A DNA stretch of 64,000 nt. It comes from Colius striatus (taxonomy: Eukaryota > Chordata > Aves > Coliiformes > Coliidae). Shown one piece after another: positions 1 to 12,274 of this stretch. The stretch is taken from positions 78,312,367 to 78,376,366 of the forward strand of contig NC_084760.1 of the NCBI RefSeq assembly GCF_028858725.1. Reading direction: 5' to 3'. A model generated the notes under the pieces. The model ran no database searches and was not told the origin of the DNA. It saw only the letters and a list, made by a program, of their open reading frames with translations. Numbering within the stretch: position 1 is the stretch's first letter; the number at the start of each line of letters is the position of its first letter. Both the position numbers and the translations under genes were made by a program.

Positions 1-2270
1 CTGGCAGGGACACAGGAAGGCAAACATGACACAAATCCAATGCTGATGGAGGGAGCTGCAATGTCTTTCCCACTGAGGTTATTTTTAAACTCTTTATCAA
101 AGGCTTGCTGCTCTTGGCAGCAGGGTGCAAGTCTATTTTTGGATGCTCGCTTCATCTCTCCACAGAGATGGGCTGGCATAGGCTCGTCCCTTCTTTTGCC
201 TGGCACCCTCAGACCTCCCGTGGTCTCCGAGGTCTGCCCTGCTAAGGTCACTCCTCTGTGCTTACTTACATGCAGAGGGACTTTTTGAGCAGGAGGTCTG
301 AGCTGAGAGACAGCCCCATAATTAGTCCTCGTAGTGAAACTCCTCTCATTCTTTCCTGCTATCAGTGGTGACATAGCTGCTTGTATGAGGGCAGATGATA
401 AGGTTTTGCCTGCTACTGTCCTTCAGGATGGTGACATTTGTCCTGACCTAAGCCTAGACCTCTAGAACTTTGCATGCAAGCGATGTCTCTGCTACTAGCT
501 TCCACTTGCTGCTATTCTCTCACTTTGCCTGTCTAGACGAAAAAGGCCATATTTCCTTACTGCACTGGGTTGCAAGGACTGGGGCAGGCTGGCTGAAAAT
601 ACAACAGCATCCTCACAGGACCTCTTCTCTGTGGATGGGTGAAGGACACAACAAATTTCACTAAGGTGCAACTTTGGGAAAGGTGGTCTGGGAAAGGTGG
701 TCTGGGAAGGTAGGGCTCCAAGCAAGTGCAGAGAGTTAAGAGGGGTGCATGGAGGTGCAGTGGCTATGTTGGAGCCAGTGAAACACAGACGAAAATGGCA
801 ATGCAAAGCAAGCCACCAGGCTTTGAGGTTAATAATAGGCTGCCTGAGTCTCGACCATGTAGAAGAAAGTCGGTCCTGAAATGAAGCTCACTGGCACAGT
901 GCTTGGCCCTGACATAGCTATCCACAGGAGCCCAAACAAATGAGTGGCCTCATTACTGACCCGCAGCCAGAAGCTATGCTTGGGATGCTCTGGGCTCATA
1001 TAAAGAAATCATCACCATGCATACTGCCTTTGCAGTACCAGGGGAAAATTCTTGGAGAAGCTTCCCAAGAACATTGACAAATTCAGGGGTTTCCTTTTGC
1101 TAAGAAAGCACAAATCTTCTATGGAAGATTTTCTACCTTCAAATATGGTTTTGGAGAGTCAAAGGTATGTGCATGCCAGGAGGGTCTACTCCAGGAATGA
1201 GGACAGAAGAAAGTTGGCATGCATAAGATTTTGGACTCATAGAGGATGGCCATGTGTTTCCCTATAGGAAACGACTGGATGAAAACCTGAAAACCACTTA
1301 CCTTCAAAACTAGCACAGCTGGCTCAGTATCCTTCAAGCCATACAAGCATACACAGCTGTACTCTCCAGACGTAAGAGTTAGTGGACACATTTCTCTGAA
1401 ATGACAGACTGGAGTGGAACTAAAAGCCTCAATGGCTACATGCACTGGAGAAAATAAGGGGGAGACCATTGTCATCTGTGACAACTCCTGCCCAGCCAAC
1501 CCTGTGGCCTCCATGAACAATTTAGTCAGAGGGTGATGATACTATTGAGTGGTGGAAGATCAACTGCAAAGAGCTCAGGTGGAAAATCCTTGGGGTAAAG
1601 AACAAAGGGGTAAATGCCAAAGGAGAAAGACAGGTGAGGAAAGGGAGATGCACCTCCACGCTGAGGACACGTAGCTGTATCCAACAACACCCACAAGTGC
1701 TAGTGTGCATGTAACACTGCTGTGCTAGAAAAGGCAATGTGTTTGGGGAAACAGTTCTTTGGGTTTCTGAGCAAGTTAGGAGTAAAATGGGCAGGATCAC
1801 TAACCAGCTCCTGCAGACATGCACCAAGGAAGATGACCGCAGTATGTGGCCTGCTGCAGGAGCCAGCACTGTAAGCATGGCCAGGGCTACTCTGGGCAGG
1901 ACGTGCCCATGGAGTGTGTCCCTTGGGGACACTGAGGTTGCTGGCACAAGAAAGACTTGTTGGCATGAGGTCTCACCAAAGCATGTTGTCCCCTGACATC
2001 TGTGGGCATGGGGATGTGAGCAGACATTCCCGTGGTGAGTAAAGGTTATGCCATGTAGCATAGTCAGCCAGGCACGTTCACCATGGGAGGGTCCAAAGGA
2101 ACAATCATGCCCTTGGCCCTTCCTCTTACTAACAGGCAGGGAATGACTATGAACAGCAGGATGATTGGGAAGTCCAGAAGAGTGACCACGAGAACCTGGA
2201 GCCTGTCTGGATGAGGGATGAGTTCACTGTTCCCAGTCAGAGACCTCAAGAGGACAGACTTTTTAGATGG
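1..2270. other. Intergenic single-copy DNA
   Basis: No gene, transposon or regulatory signal can be supported. A 14-base unit, gggaaaggtggtct, occurs twice in tandem at 676-703, with a third degraded copy following. All open frames are short and resemble no protein I know. Confidence 0.6.
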
Positions 2271-2274
2271 GGAC

Positions 2275-2303
2275 AAAAAAAAAAGAGAGAGAGAGAGAGA
2301 GAG
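2275..2303. repeat. Simple repeat (A)n(GA)n
   Basis: A run of A is followed by about ten GA units. It is an ordinary polypurine microsatellite. Confidence 0.95.
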
Positions 2304-2304
2304 A

Positions 2305-3175
2305 AAATACAGTGCCAAGTGTGCTGTTGCTGTGAGCAGGATTCACAGGTTAATGAAAGCAAAATTTATCCCATCATTCTATAGATCCTACTCAAGCCTG
2401 CAGTCAGAGTCCACCTGGTTGCCTTCTGCCCTGGGACACCTGCCAAAGAGACATGGAAAAAATGCCTCAGAGGGCTTTGCATAGCACTCTGGCCAAGAGT
2501 CTGCTGTAGGACCTCTGCCGTTCTAGGGGTGTACAGGAGTAGGTTTCCCTGGTATCAGTGCAAAGACCTCAGGCTAGAAAAGCCCTGGCTCTCTAAGCTG
2601 GGGGAGAAAGGACTTGGTGCAAGCTTGAAAACAGACAGGGATTTGAAGGAAGAGTGGAGAGATAGACATCACCTTGGATGTCACAGAGAGTGCTAATAAA
2701 TGTGAATTCAAGCAGATTCTGCACATTGCTAATGTGCAGAAGGGTCCTAGTGCCTCCCTTTTTATCTTCCATCCATTCATCCTTTAAGTAGGCAAGATAT
2801 AGGCTTGATCTGGCAGTGTTGCTACCACAGAACTTCTCATCACCAACCACCTGGGTGTTTTTTACAGTCTCCTGATGGGCTCACCACCTACCCCAAAGCC
2901 TGGGCCAGGCCACTCAACCCTGTGTGTCACAGCAGGACTCTGAGGACATGTAGGGAAGTGATGACTTAACCCATGTTGGGAGAGGCCCAGGAGTCCCAGC
3001 CCTCCCTAGCAGCAAGTACCCCTCTTGCTTTGGGCAGCAGGAGCAGGAGGCAAGAAGCAATCACAGGCACAGCAGCTACTCAGAGAGTTCTACCTCCCCA
3101 CTGGGGACATACTCCCTGCCTGGCACTAAGATCGTCCTCTCTTCCTTTGTGAGGTGAAATGAAGAGCGGAGGGAG
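2305..3175. other. Intergenic, nothing recognised
   Basis: No gene, repeat or convincing regulatory pattern was seen. Confidence 0.6.
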
Positions 3176-3178
3176 GAC

Positions 3179-3213
3179 AAAAAAAAAAAAGAGAGAGAGA
3201 GAGAAAGAGGGAG
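3179..3213. repeat. Simple repeat (A)n(GA)n, second copy type
   Basis: About twelve A are followed by GA units and then a purine-rich tail, bordering the CpG-rich block to the right. It resembles the repeat at 2275 but the flanks differ. Confidence 0.95.
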
Positions 3214-3216
3214 GAA

Positions 3217-3520
3217 GTGGATCCGGGGCACTGGCTGGCAGGCAGACAAGGAGCGCAGCAGAGGCGGCTGGGCGCCCGGGCCGCGCGGCCGCTGCCAGGG
3301 CCTTCTGGGCTGTGGGGCATGTACGTGCGGTCAGCAACGTGCGAGCCGGCGTGTGCCAGGCCGGGCGGGCAGGCACGCGCACCCTGCCAGCAAGCCCGCC
3401 TCGGCAGCCAGTGCCCGCAGCTGAGGCTCCCTGCGCGCAGCCCCCGGCAGCTGGCAGGCGGGGACAGGGACAGGCCCGGCCGCTTGCCCTCCTTCACCTG
3501 GCCAGCCCCAAGGGGCTGCG
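3217..3520. promoter_or_regulatory. Small orphan CpG island
   Basis: CpG density rises sharply here (for example ggcgcccgggccgcgcggcc near 3268) against a CpG-poor surround. No strong splice donor was found on either strand, and frames across it are low-complexity Ala/Gly/Arg/Pro. It could be a promoter of a non-coding transcript, an enhancer-associated island, or simply a GC-rich patch. Confidence 0.45.
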
Positions 3521-3733
3521 TGCTGCCATGCACATCCCTGGCAGCCCCTCTGGCCTCACTGCCAGCCACTGCTGTCCAGGCCATCATAAGCTTACAAGCA
3601 GGTGCCTGGCCTTTCCTATCAGGCCAGTAAGCCTGCCATTTTTGAGCCAAGAAAGAGAAATCTTCAAGTCCTCTGCCCCAAGGCCACACATTTCCTCCCA
3701 CCAGCCCATAGGCCATGCCATGCTGGGGATGAA

Positions 3734-3760
3734 GCTGCTGCTGTTGCTGCTGCTGCTGCC
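3734..3760. repeat. Short CTG/GCT trinucleotide repeat
   Basis: Nine near-perfect gct/ctg units contain one ctgttg interruption. In the plus frame starting at 3729 the repeat encodes poly-Leu. Confidence 0.9.
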
Positions 3761-3824
3761 TTTGTCAGCAGTTCCAGAATGGTGCCCAGCCCAGCACAGC
3801 TCCCATGCCTTTGAGGCATGAGCA

Positions 3825-6010
3825 TAGCACTGAGGCTCCTTCCCTCCACTCGATCCCTTGCAGTCTGGCAGCAGTCCCGCTCCCCTCTTTAGGAGCATCC
3901 TGCCCTTCTCCCTCTCCTCACCCACCAACTCGGGAGTGAAAAGAGGTTTCACACCTCCCATGCTAAAATGCCTCTCCAAATGCACTCAAAATTCATATTC
4001 CATCCTCCGACTCAATTTCTCCTACATTCATAATAATTAATATAAAAAGTCTCCAGAGCTGGAGGTGTGCTGAACTGTGAGTCAGTAGTATCAGTAGTGG
4101 TTACACACTTGTGGGTGACAGCACTGGAGTAGGAAAGTCCCTGTAATATTACACATGAGACAACAGGCACGTAGCAACTTGGCTACTCAAACCCAACCTC
4201 AGCACAACTAAGAATACATCAACATGGCAACCAAGGTGTACCTACATCTCAGAGAGCACGTACTACTTCAGTTCTCTGAGGACATAGGGGCTGCACAGCT
4301 ACGCAGGGACAGAACCCTCAGAAGCCTCTGTGGCTCACATCTCTCTCTCATGACAGTGGCTGCCAGCTGTGTTTCACTGCCATCCACACCTGTGTTTGAT
4401 ATATCCAACCCATTTCAGCTGTTCCTCAGAGTAAAATCAGACCCACTGAAATTCTCTGAGAAAGATGTTCACCCCACAGCAGGCAAAACCAAGGGGAAGT
4501 GGCAGCACCTGGGGTTGTAAAGGGTGGCTGGTGCCTTTTCAGGGTACTGAGATGCATCAGGTTACCTCCTTTGCTGGGTGTCTCTTGTAGAACAGGCTGG
4601 GGTGGTGGGGGGTGGGCATTGCAGTAGAGCTCTGACTGTTTAAATGGGAAACATGGAAAAGGCTGCAGGCAGGGAGAGGCAAATGACATGGGGAGGCAGG
4701 AACACTAGCTTTTGAGCTCACACCAGTTATGCTTGTAAATATTTTATTCATTTCTCAGTTATTCACTGTAGCAAGGCACTATCTAGCCTCTGGCTATCAG
4801 CAGGCAGAAGTGTTAAAGAGTGTTAAGTGTATAAGCAGGCCTGACATGTAACAACTGATGCATGAAGGCAACACTTTGCATCTTCGTGTCCCTACTGCAG
4901 GTTGCTAGCAGAGCTCCAGGCTCCTGGCTCTGCTCCTGCCCCCTACTCCTGCCCTGCAGTATGCCTGGAGGCCTTTTAACAGATTGCATACACAGCAGAT
5001 TTGTAATTTATAATCCCAGTCCCAGAAAAATATTAAATGGGGGGGGGGGGGGGGGCGTGTCCAAATAATAATCCCAGTTTCTTGAAGCAGATGAGTACTT
5101 ACATATCTATAAAAGTGGACAAAGCCAGACTGCTGTCAGGCTGCCATCACATTCTCCTAAAGAAAGGAGGCAAATGAAGCAGATTGAATCACATCCTTCG
5201 TTCACCCCATCCTATAAACTGCAGTGTTCATTGAGAATGGGTGAGTCTTTCATCCAGATGGTCTGAGCTGAGCAGGTAAAACAGGTAGAGATACAAACCA
5301 ACTCCAAGCCTCAGGGCCCAAACTAGTCCTAGAGAGGTCTCAAAACATGGGGGCTGTTCCACGTTGTGCCTCTAGCGGAAAGGCATCATGGCCTGTTGGC
5401 CAAGGCATGGCAAGGTTCAACAAAAGCATGTTGGACTTCATTTCTGACCATGGGGCACAGAACTGAGGCTGCCAGCCTCTTTGCCATCACTGCTCTAAGT
5501 AAAAGGTCTTTCCCATACAGTTCTGCTCCCCATACAGATAATCTTCCAGCACTGTGCCCAGCACAAGCCTTCGCTTCCTTACCCAAGCTGGTAAAGATGG
5601 GAACCACCAGTATTTCCTTCCTCAGCCTTCCTCATAGCACAGGGCATGACCAGATGAGCACAGAGATGGTGCCAGTAGCAGCAGAGGAAGCGGGAAGTTT
5701 CCACTCCAATTTGAAAAAACCTGTGGCACAAGGGCAAGGCTGGCTACTGCAGAGACTTGTTTCTGATGTCTGTAGAGCAAATTCCTGAGACAAAGAAAGT
5801 GCAACTGTGAAGAATCTGCCCTCTCATGTTCTCCAAGATCTGTTTATTTGATGGTTTTGTGCTTCTTACCATTGATAGTAGAAAAGGGTGGTGCTTTTAC
5901 CAAGTGGACATCAGAGGAGGTTCAGTTCTCCTTTTCTGCCTCTGGATCTACTGGGAGCATTACACCTGGAAGAAGGTGAGGGAATCTGGGTCTTGCTGAC
6001 AATAGAGAAA
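3825..6010. other. Intergenic, with a 17-base poly-G run
   Basis: No gene was recognised. The only notable element is an uninterrupted G run at 5039-5055, able to form quadruplex structure and prone to sequencing error. The rest looks single-copy. Confidence 0.6.
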
Positions 6011-6014
6011 AAAG

Positions 6015-6705
6015 AGCAGGAAAGAACATGGGAGAGTTGGTCAATAGCCACCTGAACTTGAGCCAGCAGTGTGCCCAGGTGGCCAAGGAGGCCAATGGCA
6101 TCCTGGCTTGTGTCAGAAATAGTGTGGCCAGCAGGACCAGGGAAGAGATTGTCCCCCTGTACTTGGTGCTGGTGAGGCCACATCTTGAATACTGTGTCCA
6201 GTTCTGGGCCTCAAGAGGGACACGAAGGTGCTGAAGCATGTCCAGAGATGGGCAACAAAACTGGTGAAGGGTCTGGAGAACAACTCTGATGAGGAGCGGC
6301 TGAGGGAGCTGGGGATGTTTAGCCTGGAGAAAAGGAGGCTGAGGGGAGGCACGATCACTGTCTACAACTACCTGAAAGGAGGCTGTAGTGAGATAGGCGT
6401 CAGTCCCTCCTCTCAAGTAACAAGTGACAGGACATGAGGAAATGGCCTCAAGTTGTGCCGGTGCAGGTTAGATGGAATATTGTTAGATGGACTAATAGGA
6501 AAAATCTCTTGACTGAAGGTATTGACAAGCATTGGAACAGGCTGCCCAGGGAGGTGGTTGTCACCATACCTGGAGGTATTTAAAAGATGAATAGATGTGG
6601 TGCTGAGGGACATGGTTTAGTAGTGAATGTGGCAGTGCTGGTTTAGCAGTTGTACTTGATAATCTTAAAGGTCTTTTCCAACCTAAACACTTCTCTTATT
6701 CTGAG
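6015..6705 (+). mobile_element. CR1 LINE, 3' portion with end of ORF2
   Basis: The left part encodes the eroded C-terminal end of the CR1 reverse-transcriptase protein, with [20 protein letters not shown] and then [13 protein letters not shown] around 6070-6215. It runs on through cagagatgggcaacaaaact and ggctgcccagggaggtggt to the 3' end, cttaaaggtcttttccaacc, at about 6665-6684. It is 5'-truncated, as usual for CR1, and carries frameshifts and a small local duplication (ttagatgga twice at 6468-6490). It is not mobile. The left edge is approximate. Confidence 0.92.
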
Positions 6706-9520
6706 ATGCAGAAGATGCCAAGATTGTCAGTCCAGCCAAGTGACAAGGGCAGATCCCCTGCTGTCAGCTATCATGGCTTCCCCTACACCAGCAGCCCTTT
6801 AACAGGGGCAGACCTGAGCCAGTGCTGCTGGGAGGCTGCCGATTGCCGTAGGAAGGAATCAGAAGCAGCAGCTTCTCTGACTGTGTCTGTGTGAAGATCT
6901 AAGCCAGGGCATTGTGCTTTGGGCTTATGAAAAAGCCTGGACACTTTTCTGCTTTCCTCAGGAGCCCTTGGTTCTGCAAGAGCATTTCTCAACCCCGTGT
7001 CTCTGGGATCTTCTGCCTGCACACCAACAATGATGTTCCCTCCGGTGCCTCACTCCAGACAAAGGTGGAGATGGCTGACTCCTGCAATGGGGCAGCTTTA
7101 TGCTGCTGGCAGGCTTCCCACTCATGTCCTCACCTTCCCACCAGCACTGCTCCAAACAGCAAGGAGAGAGCCGCCTGTGGGAATAACAGCATGTATTAGG
7201 CTGAGGCTACTTACTGGAGCTGTCTGTCCAAATGTCTTGAAAGCTTCTCCCACATCAGCCTATGCTTGCCCCTCTGCTGCCAATTTCAGGACACTACACC
7301 TGTGAATTCATCTCTTCATCACAGAGGCACCAGCATGGTGAGGACCCCCGTGCCTCTTCCCTGACTCCTCCAGGGAAGCAAACAGGTCACGGGGGGTAGA
7401 GAAAGAAAAGAGGCCAAGTAGCAGAGGGAGAAGGTAGGATGAATAGAAAGCAGGGATGAAAAGAGAAAGAAGTGGTGGGATCAGATAAGGGAAGGGCAGA
7501 AGGAAAGAGCCAAGTTAACGGATAAACCGAAATCACTAGAAGAGGTTGCTCAAAGGGAATTACAGTGGTTGTTTCAACTGAGAATTACCTAGGACAGAGA
7601 ATGCCTCCATAGTTGCCCAGCCACTGGGCCTGAATCCCAAATAAGCAAGAAATTATTAGATGTGTGAACTCAAAACAGAGCTTAAAAGGGAGATGAATGA
7701 GTGGGAATTACCAGCATTCGGAAAACTGAGGAGACATCCAGACCCAGAAAGACAAACACAGAAAGAAGCAGGAAACACAAAAGCAGTCAGGTCTCTGCAC
7801 TGAGATGCCCAACACAAGGAGGGACAGCAAAGGAAACGAAGAAGCCGAGCTGGCACATCAAGAAACAGGCTGGCCCCACCATGTACCGCCAGTGCTGCTT
7901 CAGGGGAGGCTAGCACCAGAGCACTCTGTTTGGGAAATGCTGCTCTGGAAATAGCCCACTTAGTAGTGAGATCATTAATTCTTCTCAGCTGGAAACCTGT
8001 CCCTGTCGCCAAACTGATTTTCCAGACTAGAAGCTGACGCTCATGGAAAACTTTGTCCCCAAGGTCCAAATAGCGAGATCCCGAGTCTGTCGGTGCTGGG
8101 GTTCAACACCTGCAGGATGTGTGGTGACCTCAGAAGTCTCTCTAGCCTTGTTGCAGAGAGCCTGGCTGGTGGCTCAGTTGGGGAAGAGGAGAGCACAGCT
8201 AGCATGACTCAGTGTCTAGTCACACTCCACACACCGTGACCAGCTCCCAGGCAGCCTGTGGGCTGGCTGACTGTGGTTTTGCATGGAGTGCTTATTGGAT
8301 GGTCTTCAAACAGGTTTTACAGGGCCCAAAGCCTGGCAGTTAATGGCAAGGGCTCAAACAAGAGGGCTCAAATACCCGGTTTGATATTAGGTCTCCTGGC
8401 TGCCATTAAAGGGAGTTAGTTCCTCCTGGATCTCCAGCAGCAGGAGGAGATATGTTTTTGGAAAACTTTTCTGGCTCCAAGCATCACATGAGTGATTGTG
8501 GGTATGTTGAACACTTTCAGTCATGGCTTTTGTCACGGAGTCATGACTCTGCCAAACCACCATCCTACGAGGTTTTGGGCGACTTCCACCATGCCATCCC
8601 GGGGATGCAAGCTATTGCGTTGGCGGGACACCCCCCTGCCCCAGCTCTGCCCTACCTGCCATCCACACCACTTCGGCCACTTTTCCATGAGCGGTCGGCC
8701 CCAATCCAATGCAAACAGCAGCAGCGATGCTGTGCCATTGCAAGCATCTGTGGGAAAGCCAGGCCTGCTGTGGGTGAGCAGCCTTCACAGAGCTGGGAGG
8801 GAGGCTAAGCACACTCCAGGCCCTGTGCCTAATATTTGCCGTGACACCCTGCTAATATTTGTGTGCGGCTGGCAGGTGCTCACCTCACTTTGGCTGACGT
8901 GGTGTTTGCATGTGCGGTGAAGGTGTGAATTATATACCCTGTTTCGGGCATTGTGGAGTGCTTGATGGACAGCCAGGGCTACAAGCATCTCCTCCGCCTC
9001 CAGTCTTGGTTGCAGACAAGCTCCTGGAAAACCCTGGCCTCCCTGCCTTGTCCTCCTTGCAAAAAGCACTGATCTCTGGGGGGAAAGCAGGGCAGCCCCA
9101 GAAGCCTCCGGCTGCTTCACTCTCAGGCATCCCGGGGGGAATAAAGGGATACTGCTCTTGAGGAGAAGCCAAATTTAGAGATCCAGGAGCACACTGCTTG
9201 GGAAACCGGAGGGAACTAAAATGCCAGGTGTCTGGATGGGGGGGTGGCCCCACAGGGGCAAGAGTCCCCAGTCCCACCAGCCGTGAATAACCATTATCCA
9301 GCCCTCCTACAAAGGCCGCTGCCTGCGGGCAGACGTGATTGCAGGCACAGCCTCAGCTCTGGCGCTGGTGGGAACCCGGCAGAAAGCCTCCTGGTTTCCC
9401 CTGGGCTCGGCTCAGCTGTGCTGGGAGATTTGCATTGGCAGCGGGGTGGCAGGGAAGCTCTCCCGCCCCTTGCCCACACGCTGCCAGCGTCCTGCCAGCG
9501 CCGGCAGCCTTTCGCCTCTC
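6706..9520. other. Intergenic, nothing recognised
   Basis: This is moderately GC-rich single-copy DNA. An AATAAA occurs near 9140 but no supported transcript leads to it. Open frames on both strands are chance. Confidence 0.55.
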
Positions 9521-9524
9521 TGAA

Positions 9525-10125
9525 CTTTTTGTCTCTTGTGTGAAAGGGGAAAGTCTTTCAAAGGAATCATTTAAACATTGGCATCTTAATTAGAAGTGGG
9601 CAAATGGCATGAGGGCTATACCTTTGCCCCAGAAGCCCACGTTTGCTCATGTGCTCCTCTCTTACTTGTAGGCAACCCCCTCTGCCACCAAGTTCATGGG
9701 GACTTCAGCCGGCCAATCCCTTCAACCCACTCTGGCAGCCCGCAGCATGCCCGTGGCCCGCTGCTGCCCCCAGCCCAGCCGTGCCTTACGCACGGCTGGG
9801 TCAGCGTCCCCTCCATCCCCTCTCCCAGCCTCCCGTTGCTCTCCCAGCCCCAGGACCCTGCCCCCTTCCTGCCCGCTCCCAGCCACCCCTCGCTCCTGAC
9901 CCTGCTGTCACCTATAGCTGCAACAGCTATTCAGCCTATATCCATTACTAAATGAAGAATCCTCTGTGAAGCGGCAGAAAAGCCCCGGCTGTACAATGCA
10001 GCCGGAGTGAAAAGGGAAGGCTGTAACACCACTTGGAACGGGGCCTGCATTTGACAACAAACTCAGCCAAGTTTCAAACTCCTTGCTAATTAGTCTATTA
10101 GCTATATGAGCAGAGAAAGCCTCTC
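9525..10125. promoter_or_regulatory. Candidate conserved non-coding element(s)
   Basis: Two AT-balanced blocks (9530-9620 and about 9910-10110) flank a C-rich stretch. They differ in texture from their surroundings and contain homeodomain-type cores, such as TAATTA at 10087-10092 next to ctattagctatatg. Conservation cannot be shown from one sequence, so this is a texture-based suggestion. Confidence 0.25.
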
Positions 10126-10129
10126 ACCA

Positions 10130-12145
10130 TCCAGCGCCGCTCCACTCCCGCGCTTCAGCCCCATCACCTCAGGAATCCCCTGCCCCGTCTCCATGGCGCG
10201 GTGCTACGTAGGCATCACACCAGTGGCTGCCTGGCCACTCGCCTGCGCCTGGATGGGAGAGCCAGCCGGAGATGGTTCCTAGCCGCCGATTTTCTCTAAG
10301 GGACAAAAGCTGCTTAAAAAAAAGGGAGCCAAAGCCCCAGGTGCTGCCGGGATGCTGGGCTGAGGAGGGAGAGGGCACCCTGCAGTAACCCACAGGCCCA
10401 TGAGCCTGCAGGGTGGATGTTCCCAGCCTGATAGTGCTGGCAGGAACCACCAGGAACAGCTCTGAGAGGAAGGTGCTGGAGAGAAGCCAGCCCCCTGCCA
10501 AGCCCCACACACCTCCCAGCCATGCTCGGGTGCCCACAGAGCCAGCAGCCCTGGGAACAGGTTTCTCCCCCATGTGCCTTCGAGCACCGAGTGAGAGAAA
10601 CTGCCACTGTTCTCCCCCATGCTTGAACTCCCACACCTCTGCACTCCCAGCTTTTTGGCACCTTTCTAGCAACCTAGTCAGCCAGCCCAGGGACAGGCTC
10701 CCAGCACTCCAGCAGTAGCTGGGTAGCATCCCTCTGTCCATCCATCTGTCCAGGGAATGGGTTAAACAGCCTGGGCCTCACCCCATGAGGCCAGCCTGGG
10801 TTTCCAGGCATGGAAGGGAGAGGCTTACAGCTGGGGCTCATTACGGGGCAGCCATAAAGAGGGGTGGAGGCACTTCCTCCCACACTGATCAGAAGGAGGT
10901 TTGGAATTGTGTGCCCTGGAGCCAAGGGATGAGGTCCAGGGCTTGTTTGCCATCTTCTGTGAAACAGGGGAGTTTTTGTCCACATCAAAGAGAAAGCTGG
11001 CCGATCCCGCAAAGAAGCAACATGTTATGTGCTTCATCAAAGCAAGGGGACCAAAGCTTGACAACAACATGGTCTGCTTTGGTTGCCTTCTCAACATTAG
11101 AAGGGCCTGATTTGGCTGGTCTGCCTTGGGATATTTATTCATCTCATATTCTACTTACCAGGAAACAAGAGTGGACACCATGTTGCCTAACCATTTACTG
11201 AGGGTGTCCTGCTGACAAGCAATCGGGACAGATGCACCTTTGCTGCCTCCAAACGTGGAGGCAAAAGGTCCAATTCACTCCTGTTTTGTAAGAGACTTGC
11301 AGAAATTAAGTTAAAAGAACAAGGCAGCCTTTCTGACTTGGCCACATTGCACTGAGGGATTGACAACAGAATCTCCAGATGCTGAGCTCTCTCTGCTCAG
11401 ACTGTCCAAACGACTTGGACATCTCAGAGACTTTCAGCACAATCCTAAGGGATGCACTAATAGCAGAGGAACTAAGCAGCAGCCATTTTGTCTTGGGGAT
11501 GGCATGTTGCCTGGCCCTCACAGATGAATGGAAACCCACGTGCCAAGGGATGCCGGAAGCACAGCCTTTTCCCTTGGAACAAGGGGGAGCTCTGCACAGA
11601 AAATGGATGACTCACTCTCCCAAGCACCACGGTAAGACATGGAGGGGAGGAGGTCGTGGTACTCATCCAAGCTCAGCTTCCAGAACAAACTTGCCAGATA
11701 CAAAAATGAGATGTTATGAGATGTTTGGCTGGTGTGGCTGGTCTCCCTGCTTCACAGGCTGGACCAGCAGAGCTGTGCTGGCTGGTAGGAATCAATAGCA
11801 CAGGTGCAATCCCCTTTGGTTTCCAGTGAAAGCCATGGATATCTGGAGGGCTGGTTGTAGCTTCTGAGGGTTGCTGGGATTGCCATGTACCTCTTCATCC
11901 ATCAGAACTGAACCAGCTGCTGGGGAAGTTTCATCCTGGCTGAGCAGAACAGACAGAAAGGTACTTTCCAAGATTTGAGCTGTGTTAACCACTCTGCCCC
12001 CTTTCTCCTCCCTTCCAAGCACAGGGGATTTTGTGCTCCCTGTGGGATGGCCTTGTCAAATGTTTTTGAGCTGGAATGTGAAGTCTTGGAGGAGGCTATT
12101 CCCCTTGCTTTCATCCTGCACTGTTACACAGGGGTGATTCAGTCA
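10130..12145. other. Intergenic, nothing recognised
   Basis: No gene, transposon or strong motif was seen. Frames up to 190 codons occur near 10.2-10.7 kb on the minus strand, but they overlap other frames and show no domain. Confidence 0.55.
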
Positions 12146-12149
12146 TGGA

Positions 12150-12270
12150 GGTTGGAGGCATTATTTATTAATGGGTCATGAGATCACTGACGTCACTCAT
12201 CTGTAAATCACCAAGGAGCAGAAAATGGATCATTGGCCTCAGGTCCTTGAAAATCATATAAACCTGCAGG
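12150..12270. promoter_or_regulatory. Candidate enhancer with full palindromic CRE
   Basis: TGACGTCA, the complete cAMP-response element bound by CREB/ATF, lies at 12188-12195. It sits in an AT-rich, non-repetitive block where CpG is otherwise rare. Survival of a CpG in this context is mildly suggestive of function. Confidence 0.3.
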
Positions 12271-12274
12271 GAAT

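Noticed and set aside
3159-3821. 220-codon frame starting with ATG at 3159
   Set aside because: It starts in a polypurine repeat (Lys/Arg/Glu), crosses a CpG-rich patch and ends in the CTG repeat. There is no domain, and such composition yields chance frames.
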